Positions 48,401-58,935 of a stretch of DNA of 64,000 nucleotides are shown here, piece after piece; position 1 is the stretch's first letter; each line of letters starts with the position of its first letter. The notes beneath the pieces are model-generated. The model saw only the letters and a program-made list of their open reading frames with translations, searched no databases and was not told the origin of the DNA. The translations under genes and the position numbers were made by a program. Source of the DNA: Gammaproteobacteria bacterium (lineage in GTDB: Bacteria > Pseudomonadota > Gammaproteobacteria > HTCC5015); contig BPKE01000001.1 in the NCBI GenBank assembly GCA_026004975.1, positions 124,001 to 188,000 of the forward strand, written 5' to 3'.

Positions 48401-49608
48401 AGTTCGATGCCCTCCAGCGCGGCGACGGTGTTGATGTCTTTGTCCCCGCGGCCCGACAGGTTGACCACGATCAGCTCCTCGGCGGGCCGCTCGGCCGCCA
48501 GGCGCAGGGCCCAGGCGACGGCGTGGGCGGATTCGAGCGCCGGGATGATGCCCTCGGTGCGCGTCAGCCGGTGGAAAGCATCCAGCGCCTCGCGGTCGGT
48601 GACGGCGACGTAGCGGGCGCGGCCGCTGTCCTTGAGCCAGGCGTGCTCGGGGCCGACGCCGGGGTAGTCCAGCCCCGCCGAAATCGAGTGCGTGCCGAGG
48701 ATCAGGCCGTGCGCGTCTTCCATCAGATAGGTGCGGTTGCCGTGCAAGACACCCGGCCGGCCGGCCGACAGCGGCGCGGCGTGACGGCCGGTCTCCAGGC
48801 CTTCCCCGGCCGCCTCCACACCCCACAGGGCGACGTCCTCGTCGCCGAGAAAGGGATGGAACAGGCCGATGGCGTTGGAGCCGCCGCCGACACAGGCGAC
48901 CAGGTGGTCCGGCAACCGGCCGGCCTGCTCGAGCACCTGGCGGCGCGCCTCCCGGCCGATGACGCACTGGAAGTCGCGCACCATCATCGGGTAGGGATGG
49001 GGGCCGGCGACCGTGCCGATCACGTAGAAAGTGTCGTCCACGTTCGTCACCCAGTCGCGCATCGCCTCGTTCATGGCGTCCTTGAGCGTGCGCGTGCCCG
49101 AGCGCACCGGCACCACTTCGGCACCGAGCAGCTTCATGCGGTAGACGTTCGGCGCCTGGCGGTGCACGTCCTCTTCGCCCATGTACACGACGCACTTCAG
49201 CCCCAGCCGCGCGGCCACGGTGGCGGTCGCCACGCCGTGCTGGCCGGCGCCGGTCTCGGCGATCAACCGGGTCTTGCCCATGCGCTTGGCGAGCAGGGCC
49301 TGGCCGACGGTGTTGTTGATCTTGTGCGCACCGGTGTGGTTGAGATCCTCGCGCTTGAGGTAGATGCGCGCCCCCCCGGCCGCCTCGGTCAGGCGGGCGG
49401 CGAAGTAGAGGGGCGAAGGCCGGCCCACGTAATGGGCCAGCTCCCGGTCGAATTCGGCGAGAAACTCCGGATCGTCGCGATGGCGCAGGTAGGCCGCCTC
49501 CAGGGCGCGGATCGGCCCCATGAGGGTTTCGGCGACGAAACGCCCGCCGTAGGGACCGAAGTGGCCGTGCTCGTCCGGCCCGTGCCACGGCGTCGGCTTC
49601 GCCGTCAT
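48397..49608 (-). CDS. trpB: Tryptophan synthase beta chain
   Basis: 403 residues. The pyridoxal phosphate lysine is in [15 protein letters not shown], the catalytic Glu in [10 protein letters not shown], and the phosphate cup in [10 protein letters not shown]. It condenses indole and serine. The ATG at 49608 overlaps the trpF stop codon (ATGA). Confidence 0.97.
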   Translation of the reverse strand: MTAKPTPWHGPDEHGHFGPYGGRFVAETLMGPIRALEAAYLRHRDDPEFLAEFDRELAHYVGRPSPLYFAARLTEAAGGARIYLKREDLNHTGAHKINNTVGQALLAKRMGKTRLIAETGAGQHGVATATVAARLGLKCVVYMGEEDVHRQAPNVYRMKLLGAEVVPVRSGTRTLKDAMNEAMRDWVTNVDDTFYVIGTVAGPHPYPMMVRDFQCVIGREARRQVLEQAGRLPDHLVACVGGGSNAIGLFHPFLGDEDVALWGVEAAGEGLETGRHAAPLSAGRPGVLHGNRTYLMEDAHGLILGTHSISAGLDYPGVGPEHAWLKDSGRARYVAVTDREALDAFHRLTRTEGIIPALESAHAVAWALRLAAERPAEELIVVNLSGRGDKDINTVAALEGIEL

Positions 49609-50228
49609 CGCACCGACTCCACCGCCTCGACGAAGGCGCGCATGCGCTCCACGCTCTTGATGCCCTTGTCCTCCTCGACGCCGCTCGACACATCCACGGC
49701 GTAACAGCCGGCGACGCGCACCGCCTCGGCGACGTTCTCGGGCGTCAGGCCGCCGGCCAGGATCAGCGGCCGGCCCAGATCGCGCGGCACGCGCGACCAG
49801 TCGAAGGTCTGGCCGCGGCCGCCGGGCTCGCCCTGGCGCACGGCATCGAGCAGGAAGCCGGCCGCCGTGCCGTAGCGCTCGGCATACTTGCGCAGGTCCG
49901 GCTCGTCCATCATCGGCACCGCCTTGATGTACGGCCGGCCGAAGCTGGCGCAATACTCGGGCGGCTCGTCGCCGTGGAACTGCAGGCAGTCCAACGGCAC
50001 GGCGCCGATGACCATGCGCACCCGTTCGGGGTCGGCGTTCATGAACAGGCCGACGACGCTGACGAAGGGCGGCAAGGCCGCGGCCACCGCCGCGGCCACG
50101 GCGATGTCCACGCAGCGCGGGCTGGGCGGGTGGAACACCAGGCCGACGGCATCGACGCCCAGGCGGCCCGCCTCCAGGCCGTCGCGCGGGCGGGTGATGC
50201 CGCAGATCTTGATTCGCACTCTCGACAT
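49605..50228 (-). CDS. trpF: Phosphoribosylanthranilate isomerase
   Basis: 207 residues. [12 protein letters not shown] holds the catalytic Cys, [12 protein letters not shown] follows, and [11 protein letters not shown] and [15 protein letters not shown] end the barrel with the catalytic Asp. The ATG at 50228 gives the normal N-terminus SRVRIKICG; a TTG 15 bases upstream is also open. 35 bases after truA. Confidence 0.95.
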   Translation of the reverse strand: MSRVRIKICGITRPRDGLEAGRLGVDAVGLVFHPPSPRCVDIAVAAAVAAALPPFVSVVGLFMNADPERVRMVIGAVPLDCLQFHGDEPPEYCASFGRPYIKAVPMMDEPDLRKYAERYGTAAGFLLDAVRQGEPGGRGQTFDWSRVPRDLGRPLILAGGLTPENVAEAVRVAGCYAVDVSSGVEEDKGIKSVERMRAFVEAVESVR

Positions 50229-50263
50229 GATGCGGTCACGCAAGCGAAAGGGGCCTTATGTTA

Positions 50264-51067
50264 TCACTCCCGCCCGTCGCCGCCGACACTGCCGAACACC
50301 GGGCGGTACCCCCCGGCCGGCAGTCCGTAGCGCGCCGGGTAACGGACCGCGGTCAGATACAGGCCGTCCGGCGGCGCCGTGATGCCGCCGGCCGCGCGGC
50401 AGCGCCCGGCGAGCACCTGCGCCGCCCATTCCACCGGACGCCGCCCGGCGCCGATCTCGATCAACACACCGGCGATGTTGCGCACCATGTGATGCAAGAA
50501 CCCATCGGCCCGGGCGTCCAGGTAAATGATCTCCCCGACCCGCCGCACGGACAGCTCGTGCACGGTGCGCACCGGGCTTTTCGCCTGGCACTCGGCGGCG
50601 CGAAAGGCCGAGAAATCGTGACGGCCGACCAGCGCCCGCGCGGCGGCGGCCATGCGCTCGACATCGAGCGGTTTGATCCACCAGGTCACCCGGCCGCGGC
50701 CCAAGGCCGGCCGCGCCGGGGTGTTGTGGATGACGTAGCGGTAGGCGCGTTCCACCGCCTTGAAGCGCGCGTGGAAATCGTCGGGCACGACCCGCGCCCA
50801 GCGCACGCAGACATCGTCCGGAAGATGGCTGTTGCAGCCCAGGATCCAGGCGTGCAGGGGGCGGCGCGCAGGGGTATCGAAATGGACCACCTGCCCCGTG
50901 GCGTGCACGCCGGTGTCGGTGCGGCCGGCGCACACCACGCCCACCGGATGGTCGGCGACCCGCCCCACCGCCGCTTCGACCACGGCCTGCACGGACGGCG
51001 CGTTGTCCTGGCGCTGCCAGCCGTGGTAGGCGCTGCCGTCGTACTCGATGCCGAGCGCGATGCGCAT
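50264..51067 (-). CDS. truA: tRNA pseudouridine synthase A
   Basis: 267 residues. The catalytic Asp is in CAGRTDTGVHATGQV; YDGSAYHGWQRQ and FLHHMVRNIAGVL are the other family blocks. It makes pseudouridine at positions 38-40 of the tRNA anticodon arm. Placed between fimV and trpF as in Pseudomonas. Confidence 0.96.
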   Translation of the reverse strand: MRIALGIEYDGSAYHGWQRQDNAPSVQAVVEAAVGRVADHPVGVVCAGRTDTGVHATGQVVHFDTPARRPLHAWILGCNSHLPDDVCVRWARVVPDDFHARFKAVERAYRYVIHNTPARPALGRGRVTWWIKPLDVERMAAAARALVGRHDFSAFRAAECQAKSPVRTVHELSVRRVGEIIYLDARADGFLHHMVRNIAGVLIEIGAGRRPVEWAAQVLAGRCRAAGGITAPPDGLYLTAVRYPARYGLPAGGYRPVFGSVGGDGRE

Positions 51068-51084
51068 GAACGCGCGGCCGGCGC

Positions 51085-54000
51085 TCAGCCGGCGATCTGG
51101 TCGAGCAGTTCCTCGGCCTCCCGCCGTTGTTCCTCGTTGCCTTCGGCGAGGACTTCCTCGAGCGTGCTCGCCGCACCATCGGTGTCGCCGATGTCCAGGT
51201 AGGCGCGCGCCAGGTCGAGCTTGGTGGCGACCTCGTCGGTGCTCGTGTCGCCGCTGATCGTCTCGTCGTCGAGATCGGCGTCGATGATCGTGTCGTCGTC
51301 GTCCGGCAGATCGAACTCGGTGTCCGTCGAGGCGGGCGCCAACGCCTCGTCGGGGCCGCCCGCTTCGCCGGCGTCGAGATCGGCGATCAGCGCCTCTCCG
51401 GCCGGCTCGTCGCTCAGATCGAAATCGGTGTCGTCCACGTTCGCCGCCAGATCGAAGTCGGTGTCCAGCTCGATGGCATCGGGCTCGGACGATGCGGACT
51501 CGGCCTCGGCGGGCGACTCGTCGGGCAGGTCGAACGACAGGTCCATGGCGACGGTCGCATCCAGGTCCACGTCCTCCTCTTCCGGGGCGGACTCGGCCGA
51601 CTCCGGCTCGGCCGGCTCGGGCTCGAGCTCCGGCAGTTCCGCATCGAGGTCGATGATCGCCTCCTCCTCGCCGCCGCCTGCGGCGGCTTCGGCCTCGACC
51701 GGCTCGCTTGCCTCGGCATCGGCGCCCAGCCCCAGATCTTCGGGGTTGAAATCGATGTTCAGATCCGAAGCGTCGTCACCCAGGCCGGCGAGATCGAGCT
51801 CCAGCTCGGTCGTTTCGGTGCCCGATGGCGCAGGCGCGGCTTCCTCCCCGCCGGCGGCGTCGAGCTCGAAATCCGCCTTCGTGCCGAGAACCGTTTCGTC
51901 GAAAGCGATGTCCGGCCGCGTCTCGCCCGGACCTTCGCCGAGATCGAGGTCGGTGGTCTTCGGTTTTTCGGGCGCGAAGTCCTCGACGCGCAATCCCCCG
52001 GTGTCCGCCATCTTGAACAAGGGGTTCTCCGGCGCGATCTCCTTGCCCATGGCCACCGCCCGGTCCCAGATCCGGCTGGTGCGCCCGCCCAGCGCCTCGT
52101 GCAGCTTCGCGGCAAGCGCCTCGAACTCGGCCTTCTTTCCGGCGCCGAAATACGCCTCCAGCAGCTTACCCTGGTAGGCGAGCTTGTCGGGGTGCTGCTC
52201 GATCATCTGGGTGAGCAGCTCCTCGACCTGGTCGTAGAGCCCGTAACCCAGGTAGACGTCCGCCTCCTTGGTGACGTCGTCCTCCTCGTCGGGCACGGCT
52301 TCGGTGACCGGCGGCGCCTCGCGCTGCGTCTGGCCGAAGTCGGCGGCGCCGGCCGCCTCGGGCGATTTGGCCGTTTCCGCCTCGCGGCTGGCGGCCTCGG
52401 CGGCGCTGTCGTCGAAGGATTCGATCTCGCCCAGATCCTCGACCTCGGCCGCATCTTCGCTTTCGTCCTCCAGATCCATCGCCGACGTGCCGCCCTGCTC
52501 TTCATCGGCATCCTCGGGCTCGGCCGCGGCCGGCTTCTTGGCGAACAAGGCGAACAAGGGGGCGAAGACCGCCGCCAGGCGCGCGCCCAGGCCGGCGGGC
52601 TTGGCCGCGGGCGGCGGCGCGGCCGCCTCTGCTTCTTCGCCCTCACCGCCCTCGCCCCCCTGGGCGATCGCCTCGATCAGGGCCGAACGGCGCGGCGGCT
52701 TGGGCTTGGGCACCATCGCCTTGACTGCCACGTAGAGCAGCAGCACCAGCAACAGCAGCAGGGCCCCGAACGCACCCAGGCCGACCGGCGTCTGCAGCAG
52801 ATCCGCGGCCATCAGGTTGTAGGGCGCCGGCAGCCAATCATAAGCCAGACCCGCCAACCCGCCGGGCCGCGTCGGGCGCGGCGCCACCGCGGTGCGTTGC
52901 GGCGGTTCGGCGACGGCCGGCGCCGCGGCCTGGGCCGTTTCAGCGTCGGCGCCAACGGCCTGCTCGGCGGCCGGTTCACTCACCGCCTCTGCGGGTTCCG
53001 CAGCGGAGGCGACGGTGTTTTCGAGCACGCCGGGTCCTTCTTGTTGCGCCGTTTGCAGGTCTTCCAGCGCGTCCTCTTCCGCGGCCGCCTCGGCGGTCTC
53101 GCCCGCCGCTTCGACGGGTGCCGATTCGTCCACGCGGTCCGCTTCGAGCCCTGCGGTCTCGGCCGCGGCCTCTTGTGCGGCGGCCGGCGCCTCGGCGAGC
53201 GCCTCGGGCTCGCCGCCGGCGGTCTCGTCCTGCGAGGCGTCCAGGGTGAGCCCCAGGCCGCTGCCCGCCTCGGCCACACCGGCGTGTGCCTCGGCCGACT
53301 CGGGCGTCCGGCCTTCGAGTTCCGCGAGACGACGCTGCAAGGCGGCGAGCTGCTCGCTCTGCACCTCGATCAGGCGCTGCTGCTTTTCGATCTGGGCGTT
53401 GAGCTCGTCGATGCGCGCCTGCAGCTCCTGCTTTTCCAACTGGGCGGCGGCGAGCTGCTCGCGCGCCAACTGCAGATCCAGATACAGCGACTCGCCCCCC
53501 GGCTCGCCTTCCTGGGCACCCGAGGCGCGGCTCGTGGGCTCGGCGTCACGCCCCGGCGCCAGGATCTTCAATTGCGGGCCCGCCGCGGCCTCGCCGCCGT
53601 CCGCCGCGGCCAGTGCCTGGGCTTTTTGCGCATCCTGCTCGGGCACGGGCGCGCCGCGCAACTGGGCCCGGTAGGCCTTCCACAACGCGTACTGCCGGCG
53701 CACCTCGGCCACCGCTTCGGCGTTGTCGATGGCCAGCATCGCCTCGCGATCCGGGATGCGCAGCACGAAGCCCTTCTTGAGGTCGTTGATGTTGTCGCGC
53801 AGGAAGGCATCGGGGTTGTAGCGCAGCAGCGCGATCATCGCCTGCTCGACGCTCACCTCGGCCGGCTTGTAGCGCTGGCCGATCTCGTAAAGCGTCTCCC
53901 CGGCCTGCACGCGGTGTTCCCGCGCCTCTGTTTGCGCCTCGCCCTCGCCCGCCGGGCCCACCTCGGCCGCCGCGGCGGCCGCCGGGCGGGCCAGGCGCGC

Positions 54001-54846
54001 CGCCTCGTCCTCGGCCGCGAATTGCGCCAGCAAAGCGGCGGTGGCGGCTTCGTCATAAGGCAGGCTGGGGTCGTACTCGAGCACCAGCTCGGGCAGATCG
54101 CCGGCGCCGGGCTCGGGCAGCGCCGCCGGCGCCGGCTCGCCGCCCAGGGCGCGCGGGGTTTCGTCGGCGATCCAGGTGCTCGTCTCGGGCGCCGCCGGCT
54201 CGGCCGCCGGGGCCTCCACCGGCTCCTCGGCCGGCAGCGGGGCGGAGGACTCACCTCGTTTTGCCGCCGGCTCGGCCGCGGGCGCCTGTTCGAGACCGAT
54301 CTCGGGCAAGCCCGACAAGTCCACCTCCCGATCGGGCGCGGGCAGAGGCGCCGCTTCCGGCGCCCGCTCGATCGGGGCGGGCTCGCCGGCCGCCGAGGCG
54401 TCGGCCTCGGCGCGCGCCGGGGTCGCCGAGGCCGCCGGCGACGCGGCGGCGAACACCGGCGGGTCGAGCAACAGGGTGTATTCCCGCAACAAACGGCCGC
54501 GCGGCCATTCGACGTCCAGCAGGAAGGTCAGGAAGGGCTCGCGGATCGGCTCCTCGGAGCGCACCGCGATGTAATAGCGACCGTCCGGCTTGGTCGCCAG
54601 TTCGAAACGAAGCTTGCTGAGCACATAGGGCCGGTCGAGGCCGGCGCGGGCGAAGGCGTCCTCGGAAGCCAGACGGACGATGAGATTGTCGAGTTCACCG
54701 GGACGAACGCCGGTGAGGGGGATTTCCGCCGACAGCGGTTGATTGAGCGCCGAATAGACCTCGATGTCGCCCAGGCCCAAAGCGCGCGCCAGCGGGGCGA
54801 AGAGGGCCGCCCCCAGCGCGCCGATGATCAGAAGTCGCTTAAGCAC
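51085..54846 (-). CDS. fimV: FimV, peptidoglycan-binding pilus/polar-hub protein
   Basis: 1253 residues. Signal peptide at about 1-23, the FimV N-terminal region GLGDIEVYSALNQPLSAEIPL (first 20 residues quoted in the family pattern), a LysM domain (about 305-362; VQAGETLYEIGQRY), a coiled coil (about 455-508), one membrane helix (about 682-707) and a long acidic cytoplasmic part. It ends in the FimV TPR-like domain (about 1205-1253; ATKLDLARAYLDIGDTDGA). FimV organises type IV pili, twitching and polar signalling in Pseudomonas. The GTG at 54846 gives the normal signal peptide; the frame is open to 54927. Confidence 0.93.
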   Translation of the reverse strand: MLKRLLIIGALGAALFAPLARALGLGDIEVYSALNQPLSAEIPLTGVRPGELDNLIVRLASEDAFARAGLDRPYVLSKLRFELATKPDGRYYIAVRSEEPIREPFLTFLLDVEWPRGRLLREYTLLLDPPVFAAASPAASATPARAEADASAAGEPAPIERAPEAAPLPAPDREVDLSGLPEIGLEQAPAAEPAAKRGESSAPLPAEEPVEAPAAEPAAPETSTWIADETPRALGGEPAPAALPEPGAGDLPELVLEYDPSLPYDEAATAALLAQFAAEDEAARLARPAAAAAAEVGPAGEGEAQTEAREHRVQAGETLYEIGQRYKPAEVSVEQAMIALLRYNPDAFLRDNINDLKKGFVLRIPDREAMLAIDNAEAVAEVRRQYALWKAYRAQLRGAPVPEQDAQKAQALAAADGGEAAAGPQLKILAPGRDAEPTSRASGAQEGEPGGESLYLDLQLAREQLAAAQLEKQELQARIDELNAQIEKQQRLIEVQSEQLAALQRRLAELEGRTPESAEAHAGVAEAGSGLGLTLDASQDETAGGEPEALAEAPAAAQEAAAETAGLEADRVDESAPVEAAGETAEAAAEEDALEDLQTAQQEGPGVLENTVASAAEPAEAVSEPAAEQAVGADAETAQAAAPAVAEPPQRTAVAPRPTRPGGLAGLAYDWLPAPYNLMAADLLQTPVGLGAFGALLLLLVLLLYVAVKAMVPKPKPPRRSALIEAIAQGGEGGEGEEAEAAAPPPAAKPAGLGARLAAVFAPLFALFAKKPAAAEPEDADEEQGGTSAMDLEDESEDAAEVEDLGEIESFDDSAAEAASREAETAKSPEAAGAADFGQTQREAPPVTEAVPDEEDDVTKEADVYLGYGLYDQVEELLTQMIEQHPDKLAYQGKLLEAYFGAGKKAEFEALAAKLHEALGGRTSRIWDRAVAMGKEIAPENPLFKMADTGGLRVEDFAPEKPKTTDLDLGEGPGETRPDIAFDETVLGTKADFELDAAGGEEAAPAPSGTETTELELDLAGLGDDASDLNIDFNPEDLGLGADAEASEPVEAEAAAGGGEEEAIIDLDAELPELEPEPAEPESAESAPEEEDVDLDATVAMDLSFDLPDESPAEAESASSEPDAIELDTDFDLAANVDDTDFDLSDEPAGEALIADLDAGEAGGPDEALAPASTDTEFDLPDDDDTIIDADLDDETISGDTSTDEVATKLDLARAYLDIGDTDGAASTLEEVLAEGNEEQRREAEELLDQIAG

Positions 54847-54980
54847 CTTCCTGCAGGCCCCCTTGTTCCGGTTCTCCAGCACCGCCGCCGACGGCGTTTG
54901 CCCTGGAAAATCGCCGACATACGGCACGTTTTGAGAATGTACTTGAAAAAATACACTTTAACAACCGGAAATACAACAAG
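54847..54980 (-). promoter_or_regulatory. AT-rich leader between asd and fimV
   Basis: 134 bases between genes on the same strand. The asd-proximal 70 bases are strikingly AT-rich for this genome (TTGTTGTATTTCC, TTGTTAAAGTGTATTTTTTC on the minus strand) and probably hold the fimV promoter. No clear hairpin terminator for asd was found. Confidence 0.4.
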
Positions 54981-56003
54981 TTAGAGGTGCCCCTCCAACA
55001 GCCGCTCGGCGATCTGGACGCTGTTGAGCGCGGCCCCCTTGCGCACGTTATCGGCGACGATCCACAGATTTATACCGCGGGGATGGGAAATGTCCTCGCG
55101 GATCCGGCCGACGAACACCGCGTCGCGCGCCGCCGCCTCGGTGACCGCCGTCGGGTAACCGCCGTCGCGCCGCTCGTCGATCACCTCGACGCCCGGCGCC
55201 CGGCGCAGCAGCTCGCGCACCGCGTCGGCGCCGATTTTTTCGCGCGTTTCGATGTGCACCGCCTCGGAATGACCGTAGAACACCGGCACCCGGACCGTGG
55301 TCGGGTTCACCTGGATGGACTCGTCGCCCATGATCTTGCGCGTCTCCCAGACCATTTTCATTTCTTCCTTGGTGTAGCCGTTGTCCATGAAGCGGTCGAT
55401 GTGCGGCAGCACGTTGAAAGCGATCTGCTTCGGGTACACCTTCGGTTCGATCGGCTTGCCGTTGAGCAGCGCCGCGGTCTGGCTGGCCAGCTCGTCGATG
55501 GCGTCCTTACCGGTCCCCGAAACCGCCTGGTAGGTGGCGACGTTGATGCGCTCGATGCCGACCGCGTCGTAGATCGGCTTGAGCGCCACCACCATTTGGA
55601 TGGTGGAGCAGTTCGGGTTGGCGATGATGTTGCGCTTGCGGAAGCCGGCCAGGGCCTCCGGGTTGACCTCGGGCACCACCAGGGGGATGTCCGGCTCGTA
55701 GCGGAACTGGGAGGTGTTGTCGATCACCACGCAACCGGCCTCGGCCGCCCGCGGCGCCCACACCGCCGAGACCGCCGCGCCGGGCGAGAACAGGGCGATC
55801 TGGACCTTGCCGAAATCGAAGTCCTCCAGGCTTTCGACCACCAGCTGGCGATCGCCGAAAGGCACGCGCTTGCCGACCGACCGCTCGCTGGCCAGGGCGT
55901 AGACCCGGCCGACGGGGAAACGGCGTTCGGCGAGGATGGAAAGCATGGTCTGGCCGACCACGCCGGTGGCACCGACCACGGCGACATCGATTTTCTCGGA
56001 CAT
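54981..56003 (-). CDS. asd: Aspartate-semialdehyde dehydrogenase
   Basis: 340 residues. [14 protein letters not shown] binds NADP, the nucleophile Cys is in NPNCSTIQM, and the catalytic His is in [13 protein letters not shown]. It belongs to the lysine/threonine/methionine/diaminopimelate branch. The ATG at 56003 gives the standard N-terminus [12 protein letters not shown]. Confidence 0.97.
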   Translation of the reverse strand: MSEKIDVAVVGATGVVGQTMLSILAERRFPVGRVYALASERSVGKRVPFGDRQLVVESLEDFDFGKVQIALFSPGAAVSAVWAPRAAEAGCVVIDNTSQFRYEPDIPLVVPEVNPEALAGFRKRNIIANPNCSTIQMVVALKPIYDAVGIERINVATYQAVSGTGKDAIDELASQTAALLNGKPIEPKVYPKQIAFNVLPHIDRFMDNGYTKEEMKMVWETRKIMGDESIQVNPTTVRVPVFYGHSEAVHIETREKIGADAVRELLRRAPGVEVIDERRDGGYPTAVTEAAARDAVFVGRIREDISHPRGINLWIVADNVRKGAALNSVQIAERLLEGHL

Positions 56004-56224
56004 GGGCACCTGGGAACCGCTGGAAACAAGGAGAAGGGACACACGGCGCACGCGGCGCCGTGCCCATTATACGGGATCAACCCCCGGCGCGCAGCGCCGC
56101 CCCCTCCCTAGCCGAACGGCCAGGTGAGCGGCCGCCCCCCGCCTGCTAAGGTCGCCGCGCTCGCCGGCCCAGTGTGCGCAGGCGCATCGGGCTCCAAAAA
56201 ACCACAAAACCCGAGGACGGTGAC

Positions 56225-56779
56225 ATGGAAGAACGGGCGCATCACCGCGCAGGGGACATCGACGAACTGCTCGGAGAAGCCAGCCGGCGCTATTTCGGCA
56301 GCGGCTACCGCCGCATCCGATACGCGCTCGACGAAATCTCGATCGACCCGCTGGGCGGTGCCTGCCGGGCGCTGGCCACGATCCACTACCCCCCCAGACT
56401 GGTCGTGCAAGTCGGCCGGCCCCCTCACCCCTCACCTGAGCACCACCGACCTGCTGGTCGTGGGTGCCCAGTTGAGCGACATCTATACTTTCCTCAGCGC
56501 GGGGCTGACGGTCGCGGAACACCGCTGCAGCTGGTTGAGGCGGGTGGAGATCCGGGCGGGACGATCCCGGATCGAACAGTTCACCGCCATCCCCGTGGCG
56601 GTTCGCCATCTCGGCACGGAGGACCGACCGGACAGCCTGTGCGGACGCGTGTCGCGCTATCGTACCGAAATCGCCGATTTCCGGGCCGAAATCGAGATCG
56701 ACCACCCGGCAGGCTCGGGCCGTCCGCACATCGATGAAAGGGCCTGCTTCGGCTCACTCGATGAGATTCTCGGCTACGG
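56225..56779 (+). pseudogene. avrD: AvrD homologue, 5' half, cut by IS21 and with one frameshift
   Basis: First homologous half of an AvrD-family protein (PF05655). It begins EERAHHRAGDIDELLGEASR, then RRYFGSGYRRIRYALDEI, and, after a frameshift in a run of seven C (56389-56395), continues DWSCKSAGPLTPHLSTTDLL and VVGAQLSDIY, matching the AvrD pattern RPHLST-D--L-GAQL. Six C in the run would give a continuous frame. The half ends at GYG, where the IS21 sits. With the 3' half, and minus the IS, one duplicated ACGG and one C, the gene is exactly 344 codons including stop. AvrD of Pseudomonas syringae directs synthesis of syringolides, acyl-sugar elicitors. The four genes downstream overlap. Confidence 0.82.
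56776..56779. repeat. Target-site duplication, left copy
   Basis: ACGG immediately before the IS21 left end; repeated at 58932-58935. Confidence 0.8.
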
Positions 56780-56880
56780 TGTCACCACCGATGGTAAATG
56801 TCCGCAGAACGCCGATTTGAGATGTCCTCCCGATCAAGCCGGGGCATCCTTGTGTTGTGTGCAGACGCAAGGAGGTTCCC

Positions 56881-58069
56881 ATGCTCAACCGAGAGGACTG
56901 GCTCATGATACGAGAGATGCGAGCAAAAGGCTGCTACCTGAAGGAGATCGCCGAGCGCGTGGGCTGCTCGGAGCGGACGGTGCGCCGGGCGTTGCAAAGG
57001 GGCGGGCCGGTGCCGAGACGCCGCAGGGGGGGTGCGGCCGAGCAAGCTGGATGCCTATAAAGCACAAGTGGATCAGTTGCTTGCCGAGGGGGTCTGGAAC
57101 GCCACGGTGATTTTCGCCGAGATCAAGGCCCGGGGGTATACCGGCGGGATCGGTATCCTGCGCGACTACATCCGGCCGAAGCGGGCCTTGCGCAAGGCGA
57201 AGGGGACGGTGCGTTTCGAGACCGCGCCGGGGCGGCAGCTGCAGAGCGACTGGGGGCAGATCGAGACGCTGCTCGGTGGCGAGCCCAGGCGCGTGCATTT
57301 TTCCGTCAACACCCTTGGCTACTCGCGCCGGTTCCATGTCTGGGCGGCGGCCTGCGAGGACGCCGAACACACCTACGAGGGCCTGATCCGGGCCTTCGAG
57401 CACTTCGGCGGGGTGCCCGCCGAGGTCTGGGTCGACAACCAGAAAGCGGCGGTGCGCTCGCACGGGCTGGACGGGCAGGTTCGGTTCAACCCGGGCTTCC
57501 TGGAGTTGGCCTCGCACTACGGGTTTGCGCCCAAGGCCTGTCGCCCGCACCGGCCGCAGACCAAGGGCAAGGACGAGCGCATGGTGCGCTACGTGAAGGA
57601 GAACTTCTTTCAGCGCTACCGGGCCTTCGATAGCCTGGACCAGCTCAACCGGCTGCTGGAGCAGTGGCTGGCGGAAGTCGCCGACGCGCGGGTGCACGGC
57701 ACCCACAAGGGGGTGGTTCGGGAACGCTTCGAGCAGGAGCGGCCCCACCTTGCGCCCCTGCCGCCGGTGCGCTTCGAGACCAGCTACCGCGAGACCCGGC
57801 GGGTGGCGCTGGATGGCTTCATCGACGTGCGCGGCAACCGCTATAGCGTGCCCGCGCACCTGTGCGGGGAGAGGGTGGCTATCCGGATCACGCTCGATGG
57901 CTTGCTCAAGGTGTTCGATGCCGAGGGGGGGCTGGTGGCCGAGCACCGGCTGCGCCCGAAGGCAGCGGGTTGGCAGGTGGTGCCGGAGCACCATGCCCGG
58001 CTCTGGGCTGAGGTCAAGGTCGAAGCCCGCAGTCTTGCCTGCTACGAGGAGGTGGCGTCATGGACCTGA
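56881..58069 (+). pseudogene. istA: IS21 transposase IstA, one frameshift
   Basis: The ATG at 56881 follows AAGGAGG. The N-terminal helix-turn-helix (MRAKGCYLKEIAERVGCSER, quoted as 20 residues) leads into a frameshift in a run of seven G near 57026-57032. The rest continues in another frame with the DDE core: first Asp in QSDWGQIE, second in VWVDNQKAA, and Glu in KGKDERMVRY. With six G the product would be 395 residues, the normal length. The 3' end overlaps istB by 10 bases, as in the family. Confidence 0.88.
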
Positions 58070-58836
58070 TGGCCCTGATGGCCAAGCTCAAGCTGGAGCA
58101 TCTGCCGGGCAGCCTCGATGCCCTGTGCGAACAGGCGGCAAAGCGCGATCTGGACTACCGCCGCTTCCTCGCCGAGGCCCTGGCCACGGAATGGGCCGGA
58201 CGCCACCAGAAGGGCCTGGAGAGCCGCCTCAAGCAGGCGCGGCTGCCCTGGATCAAGACGCTCGAGCAGTTCGACTTCAGCTTCCAGCCGGCCATCGACC
58301 GGAAGGTGATTCGGGAGCTGGCCGGACTGGCCTTCGTGGAGCGGGCCGAGAACCTCATCCTGCTGGGCCCGCCCGGGGTGGGCAAGACGCATCTGGCCAT
58401 CGCCCTGGGCGTGAAGGCGGCCGAGGCCGGCCACCGGGTGCTGTTCCTGACGCTGGAGGAGCTCATGACCCGGCTCAAGCGGGCCCAGCAGGAGAACCGC
58501 CTGGAGCGCCAACTCCAGCAACTGGTCTACCCCAAGGTGCTGATCATCGACGAGATCGGATACCTGCCCTTGAACCGTCAGGAGGCGTCGTTGTTCTTCC
58601 GGCTGGTGGCGAGGCGCTACGAGCGGGCCTCGATGATCCTCACCTCCAACAAGGGGTTCGCCGACTGGGGCGAGGTCTTCTCCGATCAGGTCATCGCCAC
58701 GGCCATCCTCGACCGCCTGCTCCACCACGCCACCACGCTGAACATCAAGGGCGAGAGCTTCCGGCTCAAGGAAAAGCGCAAGGCTGGGCTCGTCACCGAA
58801 CCCCTCAACCCACCCGAACCCAAAGGAGGCAAGTGA
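58060..58836 (+). CDS. istB: IS21 helper ATPase IstB
   Basis: 258 residues. Walker A is LLGPPGVGKTHLAIALG, Walker B VLIIDEIGYLP. IstB is a AAA+ protein that assembles on DNA and stimulates the IstA transposase. The start overlaps istA. Intact, unlike IstA. Confidence 0.94.
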   Translation: MDLMALMAKLKLEHLPGSLDALCEQAAKRDLDYRRFLAEALATEWAGRHQKGLESRLKQARLPWIKTLEQFDFSFQPAIDRKVIRELAGLAFVERAENLILLGPPGVGKTHLAIALGVKAAEAGHRVLFLTLEELMTRLKRAQQENRLERQLQQLVYPKVLIIDEIGYLPLNRQEASLFFRLVARRYERASMILTSNKGFADWGEVFSDQVIATAILDRLLHHATTLNIKGESFRLKEKRKAGLVTEPLNPPEPKGGK

Positions 58837-58931
58837 CCCGACACATGCGGCATGGTCAGCCAAGCGAGCAATCGTTGAAAACCGGACATCTCGAATCGGT
58901 GAAATGCGGACAAAGCGCGTCGGTGTTGACA

Positions 58932-58935
58932 ACGG
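58932..58935. repeat. Target-site duplication, right copy
   Basis: ACGG directly after the right end of IS21; pairs with 56776-56779. Removal of the element with one copy joins ...GGCTACGG to GCGCTTGAGC in frame. Confidence 0.8.

Larger units (their letters stand above)
56780..58931. mobile_element. IS21-family insertion sequence
   Basis: 2152 bp with istA and istB. The ends (56780-56827 and 58884-58931) are imperfect inverted repeats: both read TGTCA-CACCGA...TGTCCGCA...GAGATGTCC inward, agreeing at 36 of 48 positions. It is flanked by a 4-bp ACGG duplication. The insertion is inside avrD, between its two homologous halves. The element itself lacks cargo. Its IstA frame carries one extra G in a run of seven. 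Confidence 0.93.

Noticed and set aside
51127-54984. 1285-residue plus-strand open frame opposite fimV
   Set aside because: It mirrors the acidic repetitive fimV codons (Gly/Arg/Leu-rich) and lacks start signals; FimV has LysM, membrane and TPR domains.
57020-57035. Programmed frameshift in IstA
   Set aside because: IS21 elements make IstA from one frame. Other runs in the window show the same extra-base pattern, so an error or mutation is more likely.
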